Positions 17,101-30,853 are shown, counted from the stretch's first letter. The stretch: 59,352 bases of DNA from Bacteroidales bacterium (GCA_009777095.1 WRMN01000013.1:1-59352), one strand, 5' to 3'. The notes: generated by a model from the letters alone, not told the origin. Numbers and translations: made by a program.

Positions 17101-20100
17101 TACTTCACAGGCGGGATTCAATACAAACCTGATGTAAACCGTTTTATTAGGCGCTATTTCACCCTTAGAGAATATGGGAAGGCCGGAATCTATCAAGTCT
17201 AAGGTAATATGTTGCGCCGTTGTCCCTCCTGTCAGACTTAGAAGCTCTGCGTACATTGCTCCGGCAGTAATCGGATATACTATGCCGTCATATTCTATAT
17301 AGGCCGAATTGGCTACAAATTCCATTCCGCGCGGAATGATTGCCTCTGCCTTGGCATATTGTACTCCTGTTTGGCCTCCTATGGCATTGATCTGCAACTC
17401 TACCGGAAATTGATAGCCCACCTGAATAGTATTGTTTCCATATACCGTTGCTCCCAGTCGCAGTACTGAAGGATTTACCTGTGTCTGGCTCAAAGGAGTA
17501 ATAGCTCCGTCAATCCTTGCCGATGGATTGGTAATTTCCAAATTTAAGGGAATGGCATTCCAATAATCGGTTAAAGCCGCATTGGCAGACAAGGCATTAA
17601 AACCCGCATCGGTTAAGGGAATGCTTGGCGATAAATCTATTGGCGACCAGGTTCCGGAAGTTTGGGGCGGGTTGGCTATGGAATAAAACTTCACCGGCTC
17701 AACGCTTGGACAAGCCGAAGGTTCATAGGTTACATACAAGCGGGCGCTGGCAATGTTCGTTGTTATTGAACAGGGGTTTAGTTGTATCCATTTATTGTCT
17801 TGCCCTGTGCCGCTATAGGTAGCGGCCGGATAGCCGTTTCCTGCGCTAATAACCAACTGTGCGTCCTTTACATTACCCTGTACATACAACCATGGGCTGC
17901 TGAGCGTTGAGGAGGCTGCCGCTAAACCAATGTCATAAAAAACAGTATTGCTTTCGGCGGGCTTGCTCGTCGCTCCGGTAGAGCTTAATAATACCCTGTT
18001 TGCCAAAGGATAATTATAGGATTTCGTCGAAGTACAAGTTATTAGCTCGCCTTGTAAATAGTTCGTTTGTCTGGTCATATAGACCGTAGTGTTTGCAGTA
18101 TAAGAGCCTCGAGGAGTAGCTGAACTGGCGCTTACCGTGTGTGTCGCATGGTTAAAGATAAAGAACCCGCCGGGAGGAACAAAGGGCGGAGTCGAGCCTG
18201 TAAGGTTACCCGCAGTACTCCAAAGCGTATCAAATTTAAAGACCTTGCGGATAGGATTTGCTTGTGTCTCCGGTGTTGCCGTAGCGTTAATGGTACAAGT
18301 CCTTGAACTTGAAGTTCCATAATAAGCGGTGAGCATAAAGCTTTGATCATTGTCCAGTACATAGCCAACAGGTGCATTAACAACCACTGAATCAATACTA
18401 TATATTGACCGATATTCGTATGGGAAGCGCCAATTAGTATATTGATAAGCTATAGCTCCTCCCGATGTATTATAGGTTGCCGGGGTAGCGCTAACAGTAA
18501 CTGTAGCCGGAGCCGTATAGGTAGCCATCGAAATAGATTGTATGGTAAATGATCCGTTATAAATGTCGGAACTACCCTTTCGCAAAGTGCCCGGATTAGC
18601 TACCTGTTCTATTTTACTCAAGGTGCCGGCGGCAGTTATCGGAAGCTCAGTTGCATAAAGGTCAAAGCGATGATGATTCCCTCGTGAGATGCCTGATGAA
18701 GATGTTGTGAAAGAATGTACTAATACAATCTTAATGCTGTCGTCCAGCACAAAACTCGAATCATCGGTTTTCTGTATTTCCCATGCCCAAACATATTGAT
18801 GGGTGGGTGTATAGGCTGTATTATTGTAATAACTACTGACATTGGTATTTACTAACTGGGCTGTAATAGACGATGGACTGTCATTTAACAGGAGGGTAGT
18901 AAAGGAAGCTCCGGAACCAATACCGGGCACTACATAAGCATTAGTTTGATCGCTATAATCTACCAAATAGATTCTTGAATAGGTACCGGCATCTATCACC
19001 CTTGCTTTCATGGTAAATACCATAGTATCTCCGCGAATCAGGATATCTTCTCTACGTTCGCTGTAAATGGCCTGCGTATTCGGGACATCAGGCATACCAT
19101 TCATAGGTGTAGCGTCCCTCAGCCCCACTGTTTGCCGCCGCTGTTCAAGATTGTAGAAGTCAAGGCCCTCATCTATACAATGAAGGATCAAGGGCCCGGC
19201 GGTAGTAAAATTATATACTCCGGCAGTACAGGGAGCGCCGGAGGTGCTCGGATAAACCTTGCAATTGGCCGTTATGTTTACTGCGCGATTTTCATTGACA
19301 GCCGTACAGTTATTTTTTAATTTCACCCATAAGTTATAAGCCGAAGTTGATGTAGAGGGATAAGTACTCCGCAGTAAATCAAAAGTATAAATATTAGAAT
19401 CGGCCGTTGCGGTCATTAAAAAATTGCTCGGCGACCAAGTATTTGATGAATAAAAAACACTTATATCGCCTACAAGGTTATGCTCCAATTCCAAGCCTTT
19501 CGGCATTTTTAAAGTTATACTCATCTTCGCGGTATTATCGGCAAAGCCCACATAGTTAAAGGGTTGAGTATTTAACTGAAATTGTCCGGTGAAAACTTCA
19601 TTTGCACTCACCATGTTATTGGCCGGATTCGTCCATGCGATGCCTAAGAAATAATTACCTACATTCGGAGTATAAACAGGATACCAATAACTGTTCCACG
19701 TCGTTCCATATCCGGCAGCATTTGGTCCGGAATTAAGGCCAAACCAATGAGTAACTGATTGTACGTATGCTGTTGAGGGAACTGAAGTATTAAAATCTGC
19801 AGGCAAATGGTAAGGAATACTGACATAAAGGGTGTCGGCAGTACCTGCACCGAGTATGGCCGCCCCGCAATAAACATAAATAGAGGTCGGCTGATTCCTG
19901 TAGGCAAGAACAGGATGCGTATTGCCACTTGTTGTAGAGACATGAATTGACCGCGGCAAGGGAGGGCCGTATTTACCTTTTCGCACTACTATTCCAGAGG
20001 TATCCATATAGCCGACGGGGGCTTCGTAAGTACGATACTGGTTGATAATACCTGCCATATTCCCTGTTCCGGTATTTCTATAGGCAAAGGTATAAATATT

Positions 20101-21204
20101 AGGCGCTTCATTGGTATGGCAAATTAATCCATTAGACTGAAAAGAAGGGATAGTAGCCAATGATGATACCGCAGGGGTTCCGCCTGCAATATTAGCGCTA
20201 AAAATCATCGTGTTTGTAATGTTAAAAGCCGCTCGAAGCACGGTGTTCGCTGCGACAGCCCATTGTCCTGTTATATTAACATTTTCCGTTCCGCCATAAC
20301 GCTTGGTTACGTCCACGGTAAGCGGCCAGTTGTCTCCTTCCTTAAAGCCGTTTCCGCCGGGAAAATCCTGTTTTCGTAGCTTAATAGTGTAAGTGCCTCT
20401 GGTTGTCGCTGAGAAACTTGTTGTTATATTTTTTACTACTGTAATTTGCGACAAGGGAAGAAGTGTGCCGGCGAAATTCCAGTTTTCAAATGTCATCGCA
20501 TCTATCCAAGTAGAAAAAGTTAACTCGCAGGAGTCAACGCTGCCGTTCAAACAGGCTACTCTAAACTGTAAATTCTGCGAGGTAGAATTAGTGGTTGCTC
20601 CTCCGTTGTTTGCCCCAAAATTAATGGTCAGCGGTGTATTCTGATAACCCGGCAGAACAACAGGGTCTAACACTGTGATACCCGCATATTTATAAGTCAA
20701 ATTAAAAGTACCGGGACTGCCTGTAGCCGTATGCGTACCGCTTGGTCCCGTATATACATTCACTGTTACTACAGGGGTCAATGTACTGCTGTTGACATTT
20801 CTTTGTTTACTCTGTACGGCAATAGAATAGTGCATCACATTACCGTCAGTCATGCTGACATTGGTGAATGTCAGCGTACCTGCATTATAGCCCGCGTATG
20901 TAGCGGTAATTCCGGTCAAGTGAACAGGCGGCGTATTTACAAATTCCTGATCAAGCGTATTTGGCAACACGACCTCTATTCGCCCATTACTTATTGACCC
21001 TGATTGCATTATCAAATACAAAGACATGGTCGAAGGGGTGCTATAGCCTATATTTATCGGCTGAATCTCTGTCGCTCCGCCTAAATCCGACCAGACGACA
21101 GTTTGGGTTAAGGCCTTAGTAGGCAGTAAGCCACAGGCAGTAAACAATAAACAGTAAACTGCAACGATATTAGAAGCAATTTTAATCTTTAGTTTGGTTT
21201 TCAT
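14200..21204 (-). CDS. Giant secreted adhesin-like protein with PKD-like, glycine-rich and Ig-like domains; C-terminus appears truncated
   Basis: A 2334-residue protein with a signal peptide (about residues 1-33). Residues 34 to about 1580 are long Thr/Ser/Asn-rich beta repeats (DUF11- or gliding-adhesin-like). PKD-like modules follow at about 1590-1770 (SYSYNWSSTGDAIGGTT...). Next come Ig-like repeats (ICEGGSATLTATAT), then a glycine-rich ALK/LTK-type domain at about 1925-2211 (KLEVWGAQGG, GGGGGTDIR, IIVAGGGGG). A final Ig-like repeat spans 2225-2334. Proteins like this are normally exported by T9SS and end in a sorting domain. Here the chain stops at PSVSVSAVPD, which looks like the first strand of another SprB-type repeat. 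No sorting domain is seen, so the 3' end was probably lost or mis-assembled. Its role is likely adhesion or gliding. Confidence 0.85.
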   Translation of the reverse strand: MKTKLKIKIASNIVAVYCLLFTACGLLPTKALTQTVVWSDLGGATEIQPINIGYSTPSTMSLYLIMQSGSISNGRIEVVLPNTLDQEFVNTPPVHLTGITATYAGYNAGTLTFTNVSMTDGNVMHYSIAVQSKQRNVNSSTLTPVVTVNVYTGPSGTHTATGSPGTFNLTYKYAGITVLDPVVLPGYQNTPLTINFGANNGGATTNSTSQNLQFRVACLNGSVDSCELTFSTWIDAMTFENWNFAGTLLPLSQITVVKNITTSFSATTRGTYTIKLRKQDFPGGNGFKEGDNWPLTVDVTKRYGGTENVNITGQWAVAANTVLRAAFNITNTMIFSANIAGGTPAVSSLATIPSFQSNGLICHTNEAPNIYTFAYRNTGTGNMAGIINQYRTYEAPVGYMDTSGIVVRKGKYGPPLPRSIHVSTTSGNTHPVLAYRNQPTSIYVYCGAAILGAGTADTLYVSIPYHLPADFNTSVPSTAYVQSVTHWFGLNSGPNAAGYGTTWNSYWYPVYTPNVGNYFLGIAWTNPANNMVSANEVFTGQFQLNTQPFNYVGFADNTAKMSITLKMPKGLELEHNLVGDISVFYSSNTWSPSNFLMTATADSNIYTFDLLRSTYPSTSTSAYNLWVKLKNNCTAVNENRAVNITANCKVYPSTSGAPCTAGVYNFTTAGPLILHCIDEGLDFYNLEQRRQTVGLRDATPMNGMPDVPNTQAIYSERREDILIRGDTMVFTMKARVIDAGTYSRIYLVDYSDQTNAYVVPGIGSGASFTTLLLNDSPSSITAQLVNTNVSSYYNNTAYTPTHQYVWAWEIQKTDDSSFVLDDSIKIVLVHSFTTSSSGISRGNHHRFDLYATELPITAAGTLSKIEQVANPGTLRKGSSDIYNGSFTIQSISMATYTAPATVTVSATPATYNTSGGAIAYQYTNWRFPYEYRSIYSIDSVVVNAPVGYVLDNDQSFMLTAYYGTSSSRTCTINATATPETQANPIRKVFKFDTLWSTAGNLTGSTPPFVPPGGFFIFNHATHTVSASSATPRGSYTANTTVYMTRQTNYLQGELITCTSTKSYNYPLANRVLLSSTGATSKPAESNTVFYDIGLAAASSTLSSPWLYVQGNVKDAQLVISAGNGYPAATYSGTGQDNKWIQLNPCSITTNIASARLYVTYEPSACPSVEPVKFYSIANPPQTSGTWSPIDLSPSIPLTDAGFNALSANAALTDYWNAIPLNLEITNPSARIDGAITPLSQTQVNPSVLRLGATVYGNNTIQVGYQFPVELQINAIGGQTGVQYAKAEAIIPRGMEFVANSAYIEYDGIVYPITAGAMYAELLSLTGGTTAQHITLDLIDSGLPIFSKGEIAPNKTVYIRFVLNPACEVNSYYAEQISMTISGKRICGLDANNSNSHIYRSSSLFLTGVIASYAVNANLTIASNLDFASCHGSEGVRTVTFSAWRIDKATSVNMSPIDSIFVLMPAALNIDVSGEVSYAYSGYVAGSGTLSPSSMTNVLVNDGAMRKLAFKLDDTYLNSLGANVTSTTVTYSFTTQFEKALADDPVPDGTISASWMNLSQLSLECPETLAPAITKILPMQVYARPRVDNMENKTLCAEILFSGATFTGNYTGISSSYSYNWSSTGDAIGGTTSGSTVTSIPGFTTANIGAAPLTRTYTVTPTYGNCTGYDSTFTITVLPVPRSNTYTNQTYISGATTTPFAGSGTLTNITWTNSNTAIGLGLSGTGTIGTFTASNTTSVPISGTITVTPIYSFNATSCSGSPVTFTITVFPENYPQVILPCASLAVCEGMPLDLSACTPTVDVGSCTLTGSGSWTLNGSYYASPSTVSIGQNGAALAYIINTSCGSFTSNTVTVIVQELPTAADVTPSPTTYQICEGGSATLTATATAGHFVQWYSDSGLQNLIGWGNSYTVTPTTSTTYWVVAGTMGTKDFSYNGTTGDDGSPQSWTAPITGRYKLEVWGAQGGHSNDITYKGGRGGYAVGEVNLTAGDNLYVYVGGQPTASTHHWCSSGGGGGTDIRVNGNTYYHRIIVAGGGGGRHGDGLLAYYDSSCDVYAGNDGGGLSAPSFSCHGTDFIGAGQTAGGSSNYSDHVSNGEFGYGPDNTGNNIASTGGWNGGGAGADEWASGGAGGGWYGGGTSWPIGGGGSGWIYTASAFGVWQSGDPVNAALWQLSPTCYLEDAQTIAGDQPFTWPDGTVQTGHSGHGYARITFMEAECPAPPLAAHTVTVTVLPIVTPAATITASDNNVCMGTSVTYTVSNTVNQGTAPSYQWLKGGSPIGGAIGTTYSYEPENGDIISCEMTSNDPCAGTTTVTSNAITMTMTPIVIPSVSVSAVPD

Positions 21205-21241
21205 CTTTTTAAGTTGGTATGTAACAGTACATTTAATTGGA

Positions 21242-21249
21242 CAAAATTA
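21242..21249 (-). promoter_or_regulatory. Possible -7 element for the giant adhesin gene
   Basis: The minus strand reads TAATTTTG, 37 bases before the ATG. It matches TAnnTTTG, but the context is very AT-rich, so chance is possible. Confidence 0.3.
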
Positions 21250-21356
21250 AATAATTATATTTTATTTTTACAGAAAATTTAACACTGCTTAACACTTTGC
21301 AGTGCATTTTTAACATTATTTAACAAAATATATTAATTCAAATCAATATTTATTGC

Positions 21357-21364
21357 TACATTTG
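21357..21364 (+). promoter_or_regulatory. -7 element for the fused acyltransferase gene
   Basis: TACATTTG matches the TAnnTTTG consensus and lies 20 bases ahead of the ATG at 21385. No convincing -33 TTTG. Confidence 0.5.
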
Positions 21365-21384
21365 TCGTCTAATATGCAGCGTAT

Positions 21385-23172
21385 ATGCCTTTCATAACGA
21401 AGAGCGATTTAATTTTGGGGAAGAAGGGATTTACCGGGAAGATTATATCGGAGGTCGCAGCTAAGATGCTACGTATAAAGCGTCTGAATTGGCTTTATGA
21501 TAATGGTTTACCAAAAACAGAAGGGGAAACATTGAGCGGCAACCTGCTTTCATTAATGGGTACGAGTTACTCCGTTTTCGAGTATGACAAGGCTAAGATT
21601 CCCCAAAAAGGAGCTGCTATAGTTGTGGCCAACCACCCTACCGGAGCTATGGACGGAGTTTTGCTCATCGACCTGCTCTCTTCAATAAGGCCCGACGTAA
21701 AGTTTATGACCAATTTCTTACTGAATTATATTGAAGGACTTAAACCTTTCTTTATAAGTGTTGACCCTTTCGACTCGGCCAGTAAAGCGCGCAATGTGGC
21801 CGGTTTTCGCGAAGCGCTCAAGCACCTCAATGACGGCGGACTATTAGTCATCTTTCCTGCCGGCGAAGTAGCCACTTACCGAAAGGGCTTTCGCAAAGTT
21901 GGAGATAAGCCATGGAATGAGTCGGCCATAAAGCTAATCCGCAAGGCTAAGGTTCCTGTAATTCCGCTCTGCATAGAAGGTTACAACAGTCGCTTATTCC
22001 ACCTTTTGGGGAAGATACACCCTATGCTTCGCACAGCCATGCTCGGCCGCGAATTTATCAACAAATCGGGTAAGAAAATAGCTGTCAATATAGGCGCACC
22101 GATGACCCCCAAGTTTCTGGCAAAGTTTGAAGACATAAAAGTTTACGGAAACTACCTGAGGGCTAATGTCGAATACCTGCATAAGAAGCGGTTGAACTGG
22201 TGGAAAAGAATTGTTATAAAAAGCAAGCATGTTGAAGGAGAAGAAATAATTGCTCCTGTAAATCGCAAGGATATAAAGGCCGAACTGGAAAAAATAGGCG
22301 ATAGCAACAAACTCTTCAGCAGCAACAATTACGAGCTTTATTTCACCAGACCTGAAGAAATTCCGAACATTATGACGGAAATCGGCCGACTGCGGGAAAT
22401 CACCTTCCGCGAAATCGGCGAGGGCAGCATGAAGTGCCTTGATACGGATAAATATGACAAATATTACCACCAACTCTTTATCTGGGACACCGAAGCCGAA
22501 CAGATAGCCGGCGCTTATCGTTTGGGGCTCGGCGATAAAATTGTTGAAAAGTATGGCCTGAGAGGATTCTATACCGACACCTTGTTCAGATACCGTCCCG
22601 AAATGAGACATTTAATGTCGAAGACCATAGAATTAGGACGTTCTTTCCTTGTTAGCGAATACCAGCGTAAGCCCTTAACCCTGCTGTTGCTTTGGAAGGG
22701 CATACTCCACGTGATACTTCGACATGCGCGGTATAATTATCTCTTAGGCCCTGTATCCATCTCCGGAGAAATGAATATGGTGTCGAAAACCCTGATTGCA
22801 AAATATCTTGAGAAGCATTATTTTGATAAAAAATTAGCTGCTTATATTAGACCGATTACCGGCCTGAAAGGTATCAACGCTCCTATAGACGACTCGCTGA
22901 TAGACGGCGTAAAATCCATAGAACACATCAACAAGATTGTGCTTGATATAGAGCGCGGAAAGTTCGGACTGCCTGTGCTGCCCCGCAAATACCTTCAACT
23001 CAACAGCCGCGTACTCGGGTTCAATGTTGACCCTGATTTCAACCACTGTCTCGATGCCTTGATGCTGCTTGATTTAACCGGCATTCCCGAAGAGACCATA
23101 CAACTGCTTTCAAAGGAGATAACCGACATAGATGTAACCGAGCGGTTAAAAAAGGTAACTCAAGAGGAGTAA
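21385..23172 (+). CDS. Fused O-acyltransferase (PlsC-like) / N-acyltransferase (GNAT-like), OlsF/GlsF type
   Basis: A 595-residue protein with two acyltransferase parts. The N-terminal half is a lysophospholipid-acyltransferase (PlsC/hemolysin-like) domain with NHPTGAMDG (His 84 and Asp 90, the HX5D form of this subgroup) and FPAGEVATYRK (residues 157-167). The C-terminal half (about 310-500) resembles the OlsB/GlsB acetyltransferase-5 fold (RPEEIPNIMTEIGRLREITF, then EQIAGAYRLGLG). Fused proteins of this order make ornithine lipids (OlsF); separate GlsB and GlsA make glycine lipids in Bacteroides. I infer it synthesises an aminoacyl lipid by N- then O-acylation. The amino acid used cannot be read from the sequence. 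It has its own promoter. Confidence 0.87.
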   Translation: MPFITKSDLILGKKGFTGKIISEVAAKMLRIKRLNWLYDNGLPKTEGETLSGNLLSLMGTSYSVFEYDKAKIPQKGAAIVVANHPTGAMDGVLLIDLLSSIRPDVKFMTNFLLNYIEGLKPFFISVDPFDSASKARNVAGFREALKHLNDGGLLVIFPAGEVATYRKGFRKVGDKPWNESAIKLIRKAKVPVIPLCIEGYNSRLFHLLGKIHPMLRTAMLGREFINKSGKKIAVNIGAPMTPKFLAKFEDIKVYGNYLRANVEYLHKKRLNWWKRIVIKSKHVEGEEIIAPVNRKDIKAELEKIGDSNKLFSSNNYELYFTRPEEIPNIMTEIGRLREITFREIGEGSMKCLDTDKYDKYYHQLFIWDTEAEQIAGAYRLGLGDKIVEKYGLRGFYTDTLFRYRPEMRHLMSKTIELGRSFLVSEYQRKPLTLLLLWKGILHVILRHARYNYLLGPVSISGEMNMVSKTLIAKYLEKHYFDKKLAAYIRPITGLKGINAPIDDSLIDGVKSIEHINKIVLDIERGKFGLPVLPRKYLQLNSRVLGFNVDPDFNHCLDALMLLDLTGIPEETIQLLSKEITDIDVTERLKKVTQEE

Positions 23173-23233
23173 GGGACTTACAAGCAAAAACAATAGAGGG
23201 CGACATTTATAAACATTTTAAAAAAGAGTAAAT

Positions 23234-23464
23234 ATGAAAAAGAAAATAATAACAGGCTGCATAGCTGCTTTTGTGGCTGTAGTAGCCATAATTGCTATTA
23301 CATTTGAAGTAAAGGCAATCCATTTTTGTACGGAGGGCAACCAAGGTGAATGTCTACTGAGAACTGATGGTCAAGGGTGGGCATGTGTTGTAACTACCGG
23401 CATAAAAGAATGCCATGACACGTTTGAAAAAGAATACCTTACTTTAATGGACGCTCGTCCCTGA
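23234..23464 (+). CDS. Small cysteine-rich exported peptide (NVEALA-like)
   Basis: A 76-residue protein with a basic start (MKKKIITGC) and a hydrophobic stretch to about residue 24, then EVKA, which could be a cleavage site after Ala 28. The mature part is about 48 residues with four cysteines (32, 40, 51, 60) and would suit two disulphides. It is similar in plan to the NVEALA-type small exported peptides of Bacteroidales. Those genes also often stand directly before genes for propeller-like lipoproteins, as here. It has its own rho-independent terminator at 23476-23509. Function is unknown; a precursor or signalling peptide is possible. Confidence 0.65.
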   Translation: MKKKIITGCIAAFVAVVAIIAITFEVKAIHFCTEGNQGECLLRTDGQGWACVVTTGIKECHDTFEKEYLTLMDARP

Positions 23465-23475
23465 CCTGATTTTAC

Positions 23476-23509
23476 AAGGCTGCCTAAAAGACTTTGGACA
23501 GCCTTTTTT
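23476..23509 (+). terminator. Rho-independent terminator after the small peptide gene
   Basis: The stem AAGGCTG (23476-23482) pairs with CAGCCTT (23499-23505) and is followed by a T run to 23509. It lies 12 bases after the stop and before the DUF4221 gene, so the peptide transcript may be more abundant than the downstream one. Confidence 0.75.
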
Positions 23510-23534
23510 ATTAATATTTAAACCCATATCAACT

Positions 23535-24698
23535 ATGAAATTTTTTTCTTTAACGGTAGTTTTATGTTGTGTGCTTAATTTCTGTGCGAATGCTGTAGTC
23601 AATAAAGAAAGAGACAAGTACCCTAACGGATGCTCATTGACGTTAAAAAAAATAAAGGAATTCCCCTTAGACGATAAAACCTCTTATATGGTAGAAAGCC
23701 TACAATTTACAGACCATGATACCATTCAATACCTTAGTTTTTTAAACGAGCATAATAATGCCGTTTATTTTTACGACCATGAGTCACGCCTGTACCTCAA
23801 GCATATTCCTTACCACAGAGAAGGACCCGATGGGGTCGGCGGGATTGACGGCTATTACTACATCAATAACGACAGCATTTATCTCTATTCCTATGGGACG
23901 CAATTGTTGTACCTGACCAACGCCGAAGGCTCTGTTTTATCCAAAAACAAAATAGAACAATATGATAATCCCGATATCATTTATCCGGCAGCTAAGATTA
24001 TGAATAATGCTCCTTTGAGAAAGGTAAATCGAAATATTATTATGACAGGATTTATTGCCGGAGAACCTGAACGTGAAACTACAGAAAACCGACCGGTAGG
24101 AATTATTTATAATTCGGATACCGATTCGGTAAAATATGTCATTAACTATCCGGAGCAGTATGCAAAATATAATTGGGGAGGCGGATTTACATACAGGCAA
24201 GTTTCTTATGATATAAACGGACAGTCCATGGCGGTCAGTTTTTATGCCCACCACTATATTGTAGAATATTCTTTACTTACCGGAGAAATAAAACAACACT
24301 ATGCCGGCAGCAGGCTTATAGATGAAATAAAGCCTCTGCCATACCCTAAATATCCTACGCTCCCTCGTATAGATGTCGAGGTGGGGGCGAATTGGTACAT
24401 GAGTAGCCCCTCCTACGAAGGCGTTTTTTATGATAAATACAAAAACAGATATTACCGCATAGCCCGGCTGCCGACAGAAATAGAATATGAATTGGGAGAC
24501 CGTAATAGAAAACCGACAGTGGTCATTGTGTTAGATGCGGATTTTAATTATTTGGGAGAAGCAACCTTGCCTAAAGATGTTGTATTCAATCCGTTTTGTT
24601 CTTTTGTTTCCTCAGATGGGTTTAATATTCAGGTGATTACGGATAATGAAGATCTGTTAACATTTCATTGTTATAACTTTTTTGCCGATGAAGAATAA
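23535..24698 (+). CDS. DUF4221 family propeller-like protein
   Basis: A 387-residue exported protein. The N-terminus has a hydrophobic signal (FSLTVVLCCVLNFC) with a weak lipobox-like Cys at 17. The mature sequence (KIKEFPLDDKTSYMVESLQF, then YLSFLNEHNNAVYFYDHES, GPDGVGGIDGYYYINNDSIYLYS) matches what I recall of DUF4221, a Bacteroidetes family probably folding as a six-bladed beta-propeller. Function is unknown. Members are often encoded just after a tiny exported peptide gene, as here. A 34-codon fragment of what may be a second lipoprotein overlaps its stop. Length is normal for the family (about 380). Confidence 0.75.
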   Translation: MKFFSLTVVLCCVLNFCANAVVNKERDKYPNGCSLTLKKIKEFPLDDKTSYMVESLQFTDHDTIQYLSFLNEHNNAVYFYDHESRLYLKHIPYHREGPDGVGGIDGYYYINNDSIYLYSYGTQLLYLTNAEGSVLSKNKIEQYDNPDIIYPAAKIMNNAPLRKVNRNIIMTGFIAGEPERETTENRPVGIIYNSDTDSVKYVINYPEQYAKYNWGGGFTYRQVSYDINGQSMAVSFYAHHYIVEYSLLTGEIKQHYAGSRLIDEIKPLPYPKYPTLPRIDVEVGANWYMSSPSYEGVFYDKYKNRYYRIARLPTEIEYELGDRNRKPTVVIVLDADFNYLGEATLPKDVVFNPFCSFVSSDGFNIQVITDNEDLLTFHCYNFFADEE

Positions 24699-24792
24699 AT
24701 ACCTGATTGCATTAGGCCGTTTGTTCATGGCTTGTTTTTCAAACTGCAAGCAGCAGGATTATAATTTAGAAATCCCAACAAATTCATTTTGA
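24688..24792 (+). pseudogene. Short lipoprotein-like ORF, possible truncated second propeller gene
   Basis: Thirty-four codons starting inside the end of the DUF4221 gene (ATG overlapping GATGAAGAATAA). They encode a lipoprotein-like leader, MKNKYLIALGRLFMACFSNC, then KQQDYNLEIPTNSF and a stop. The style (short leader, Cys, then NLEIPT) is that of the start of a 6-bladed-propeller or DUF4221 lipoprotein. The stop falls within the left part of a hairpin. I read it as the 5' stub of a lost gene. It could also be a genuine tiny peptide. Confidence 0.4.
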
Positions 24793-24815
24793 AAATGTTG
24801 GGATTTGAATTTTTA
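24771..24815 (+). terminator. Hairpin terminator downstream of the DUF4221 gene
   Basis: A perfect 10-base inverted repeat: AATCCCAACA (24771-24780) and TGTTGGGATT (24796-24805), with a 15-base loop, followed by TTGAATTTTT. It marks the end of the peptide/DUF4221 unit and lies directly before the left direct repeat of the island. Confidence 0.6.
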
Positions 24816-24830
24816 TTTCCTGAATATCCC
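24814..24830 (+). repeat. Left copy of 17-base imperfect direct repeat flanking the accessory island
   Basis: TATTTCCTGAATATCCC matches 16 of 17 bases with 30854-30870 (TATTTCCTGAATACCCC). The copies bracket the AT-rich island. They may be an insertion target duplication or the ends of two copies of the same IS. Confidence 0.5.
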
Positions 24831-25061
24831 GAATTAAGCCCCCATTTTTCGCGAAGAGAAAACAGTTAAGCGTGAGGCGATTGATTTTTGGTGAAATTTA
24901 AGAAGAACGAATTTCGTCCCGGCGGCTTCACGCAGGCAGGGCTTCCACAAAGGTTCGGGCGGGCGATGCACTTGCAAATTTGCACAAATGCTTCTGCGGA
25001 CATACACCCCCGCTTGGTGAAACCTTAAGTTGTACGATCACCCACTCTTAATGATGCTCTT
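24831..25061. other. Intergenic stretch of different base composition, possible mobile-element debris
   Basis: About 230 bases between the left repeat and the coiled-coil gene. The middle (24900-25020) is visibly richer in G and C than the genes to its right and contains a 12-base palindrome (TGCAAATTTGCA, 24973-24984). I could not find a coding frame with recognisable homology or an RNA gene. Confidence 0.3.
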
Positions 25062-25839
25062 TTATTTTACAAAGTTTAATATTATTCCTCCAATTATTAT
25101 TGTTGTAATTACAAATAATAAAATTTTCTGTATTTTAATTTCTTTATCCTGCCTTTCTAAACGCTCATCAATTTGCTTAAATCTCTTTTCTAATATACCA
25201 TTTAAGTTGTAAAAGACTACCTTCAAATTATTTTTGACTTCAATTTCGCTTGTTTTTATTTTTTCCGTAAGTAAGTTGTACTTGCTTTCCTCATTTTGAA
25301 TTATTTGTTCTTTTGCGGCCGCTACCTTGTCAATAATCAAATTTTGAGATTCAATCAACTTAATTTCCAGTGCTTTTATAGCTTCGATAACAAGCTGTAA
25401 TTTTGCCGGAAAATCAAATTCCTTTAAGACTTTAATGAGCTCATCGCACGCTTCTACAATACCTTTATAATGTTCCAGGAGTTTATTTATTACTTCGATT
25501 TGCTCTTTGATTGCTATTTCTACATTTCTGGCAACAGACTCAAGTTCTTCGCCTGCATCATTTATCGCTCCTACCGCTACAGAAGATATCTCTTGAATAA
25601 TTTTTGCATTCTTATCTCGACTTTCTGCAAGAAAAGAGTTTAACTTTTTGTGAAGTTCAGCAATTCTTTCTTTGAAATCTGCTTTAATGCTTTCAAGATG
25701 TTCTACATACTTGACTTTAACATCGTCTATTCCGCGAACAACTTCCAAAGATGTTTCGCGAAATTCTTCCATTTGAACTTTTGCCGAAGATAAATCTTCA
25801 AGGTTTTTTTGAAGTTCAGAAAGTACTGAATGTGTTTTG

Positions 25840-25850
<11 letters not shown>
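25062..25850 (-). CDS. Tail-anchored coiled-coil membrane protein, partner of the nuclease-helicase
   Basis: A 262-residue protein made almost wholly of charged heptad-like helices (KVKYVEHLESIKADFKERIA, then IKEQIEVINKLLEHYKGIV, then RFKQIDERLERQDKEIK). It ends in a single hydrophobic helix near residues 241-260 (ILLFVITTIIIGGIILNFV). There is no signal peptide, so it should be tail-anchored with the coiled coil in the cytoplasm. Its start codon overlaps the 3' end of the helicase gene by 11 bases, implying translational coupling and a shared role. No catalytic motif is visible. It may be a sensor, scaffold or membrane-acting effector of a defence system. Alternative: a structural protein unrelated to defence. 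Confidence 0.8.
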
Positions 25851-30845
<4,995 letters not shown>

Positions 30846-30853
30846 GGAGCAAC

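Noticed and set aside
21994-22611. Minus-strand frame of 205 codons
   Set aside because: Lies wholly antisense within the acyltransferase gene, whose frame has clear motifs; the antisense product shows no family resemblance.
24960-24990. Palindrome TGCAAATTTGCA considered as an IS inverted end or operator
   Set aside because: No partner end was found at the right side of the island and no regulator gene is adjacent.
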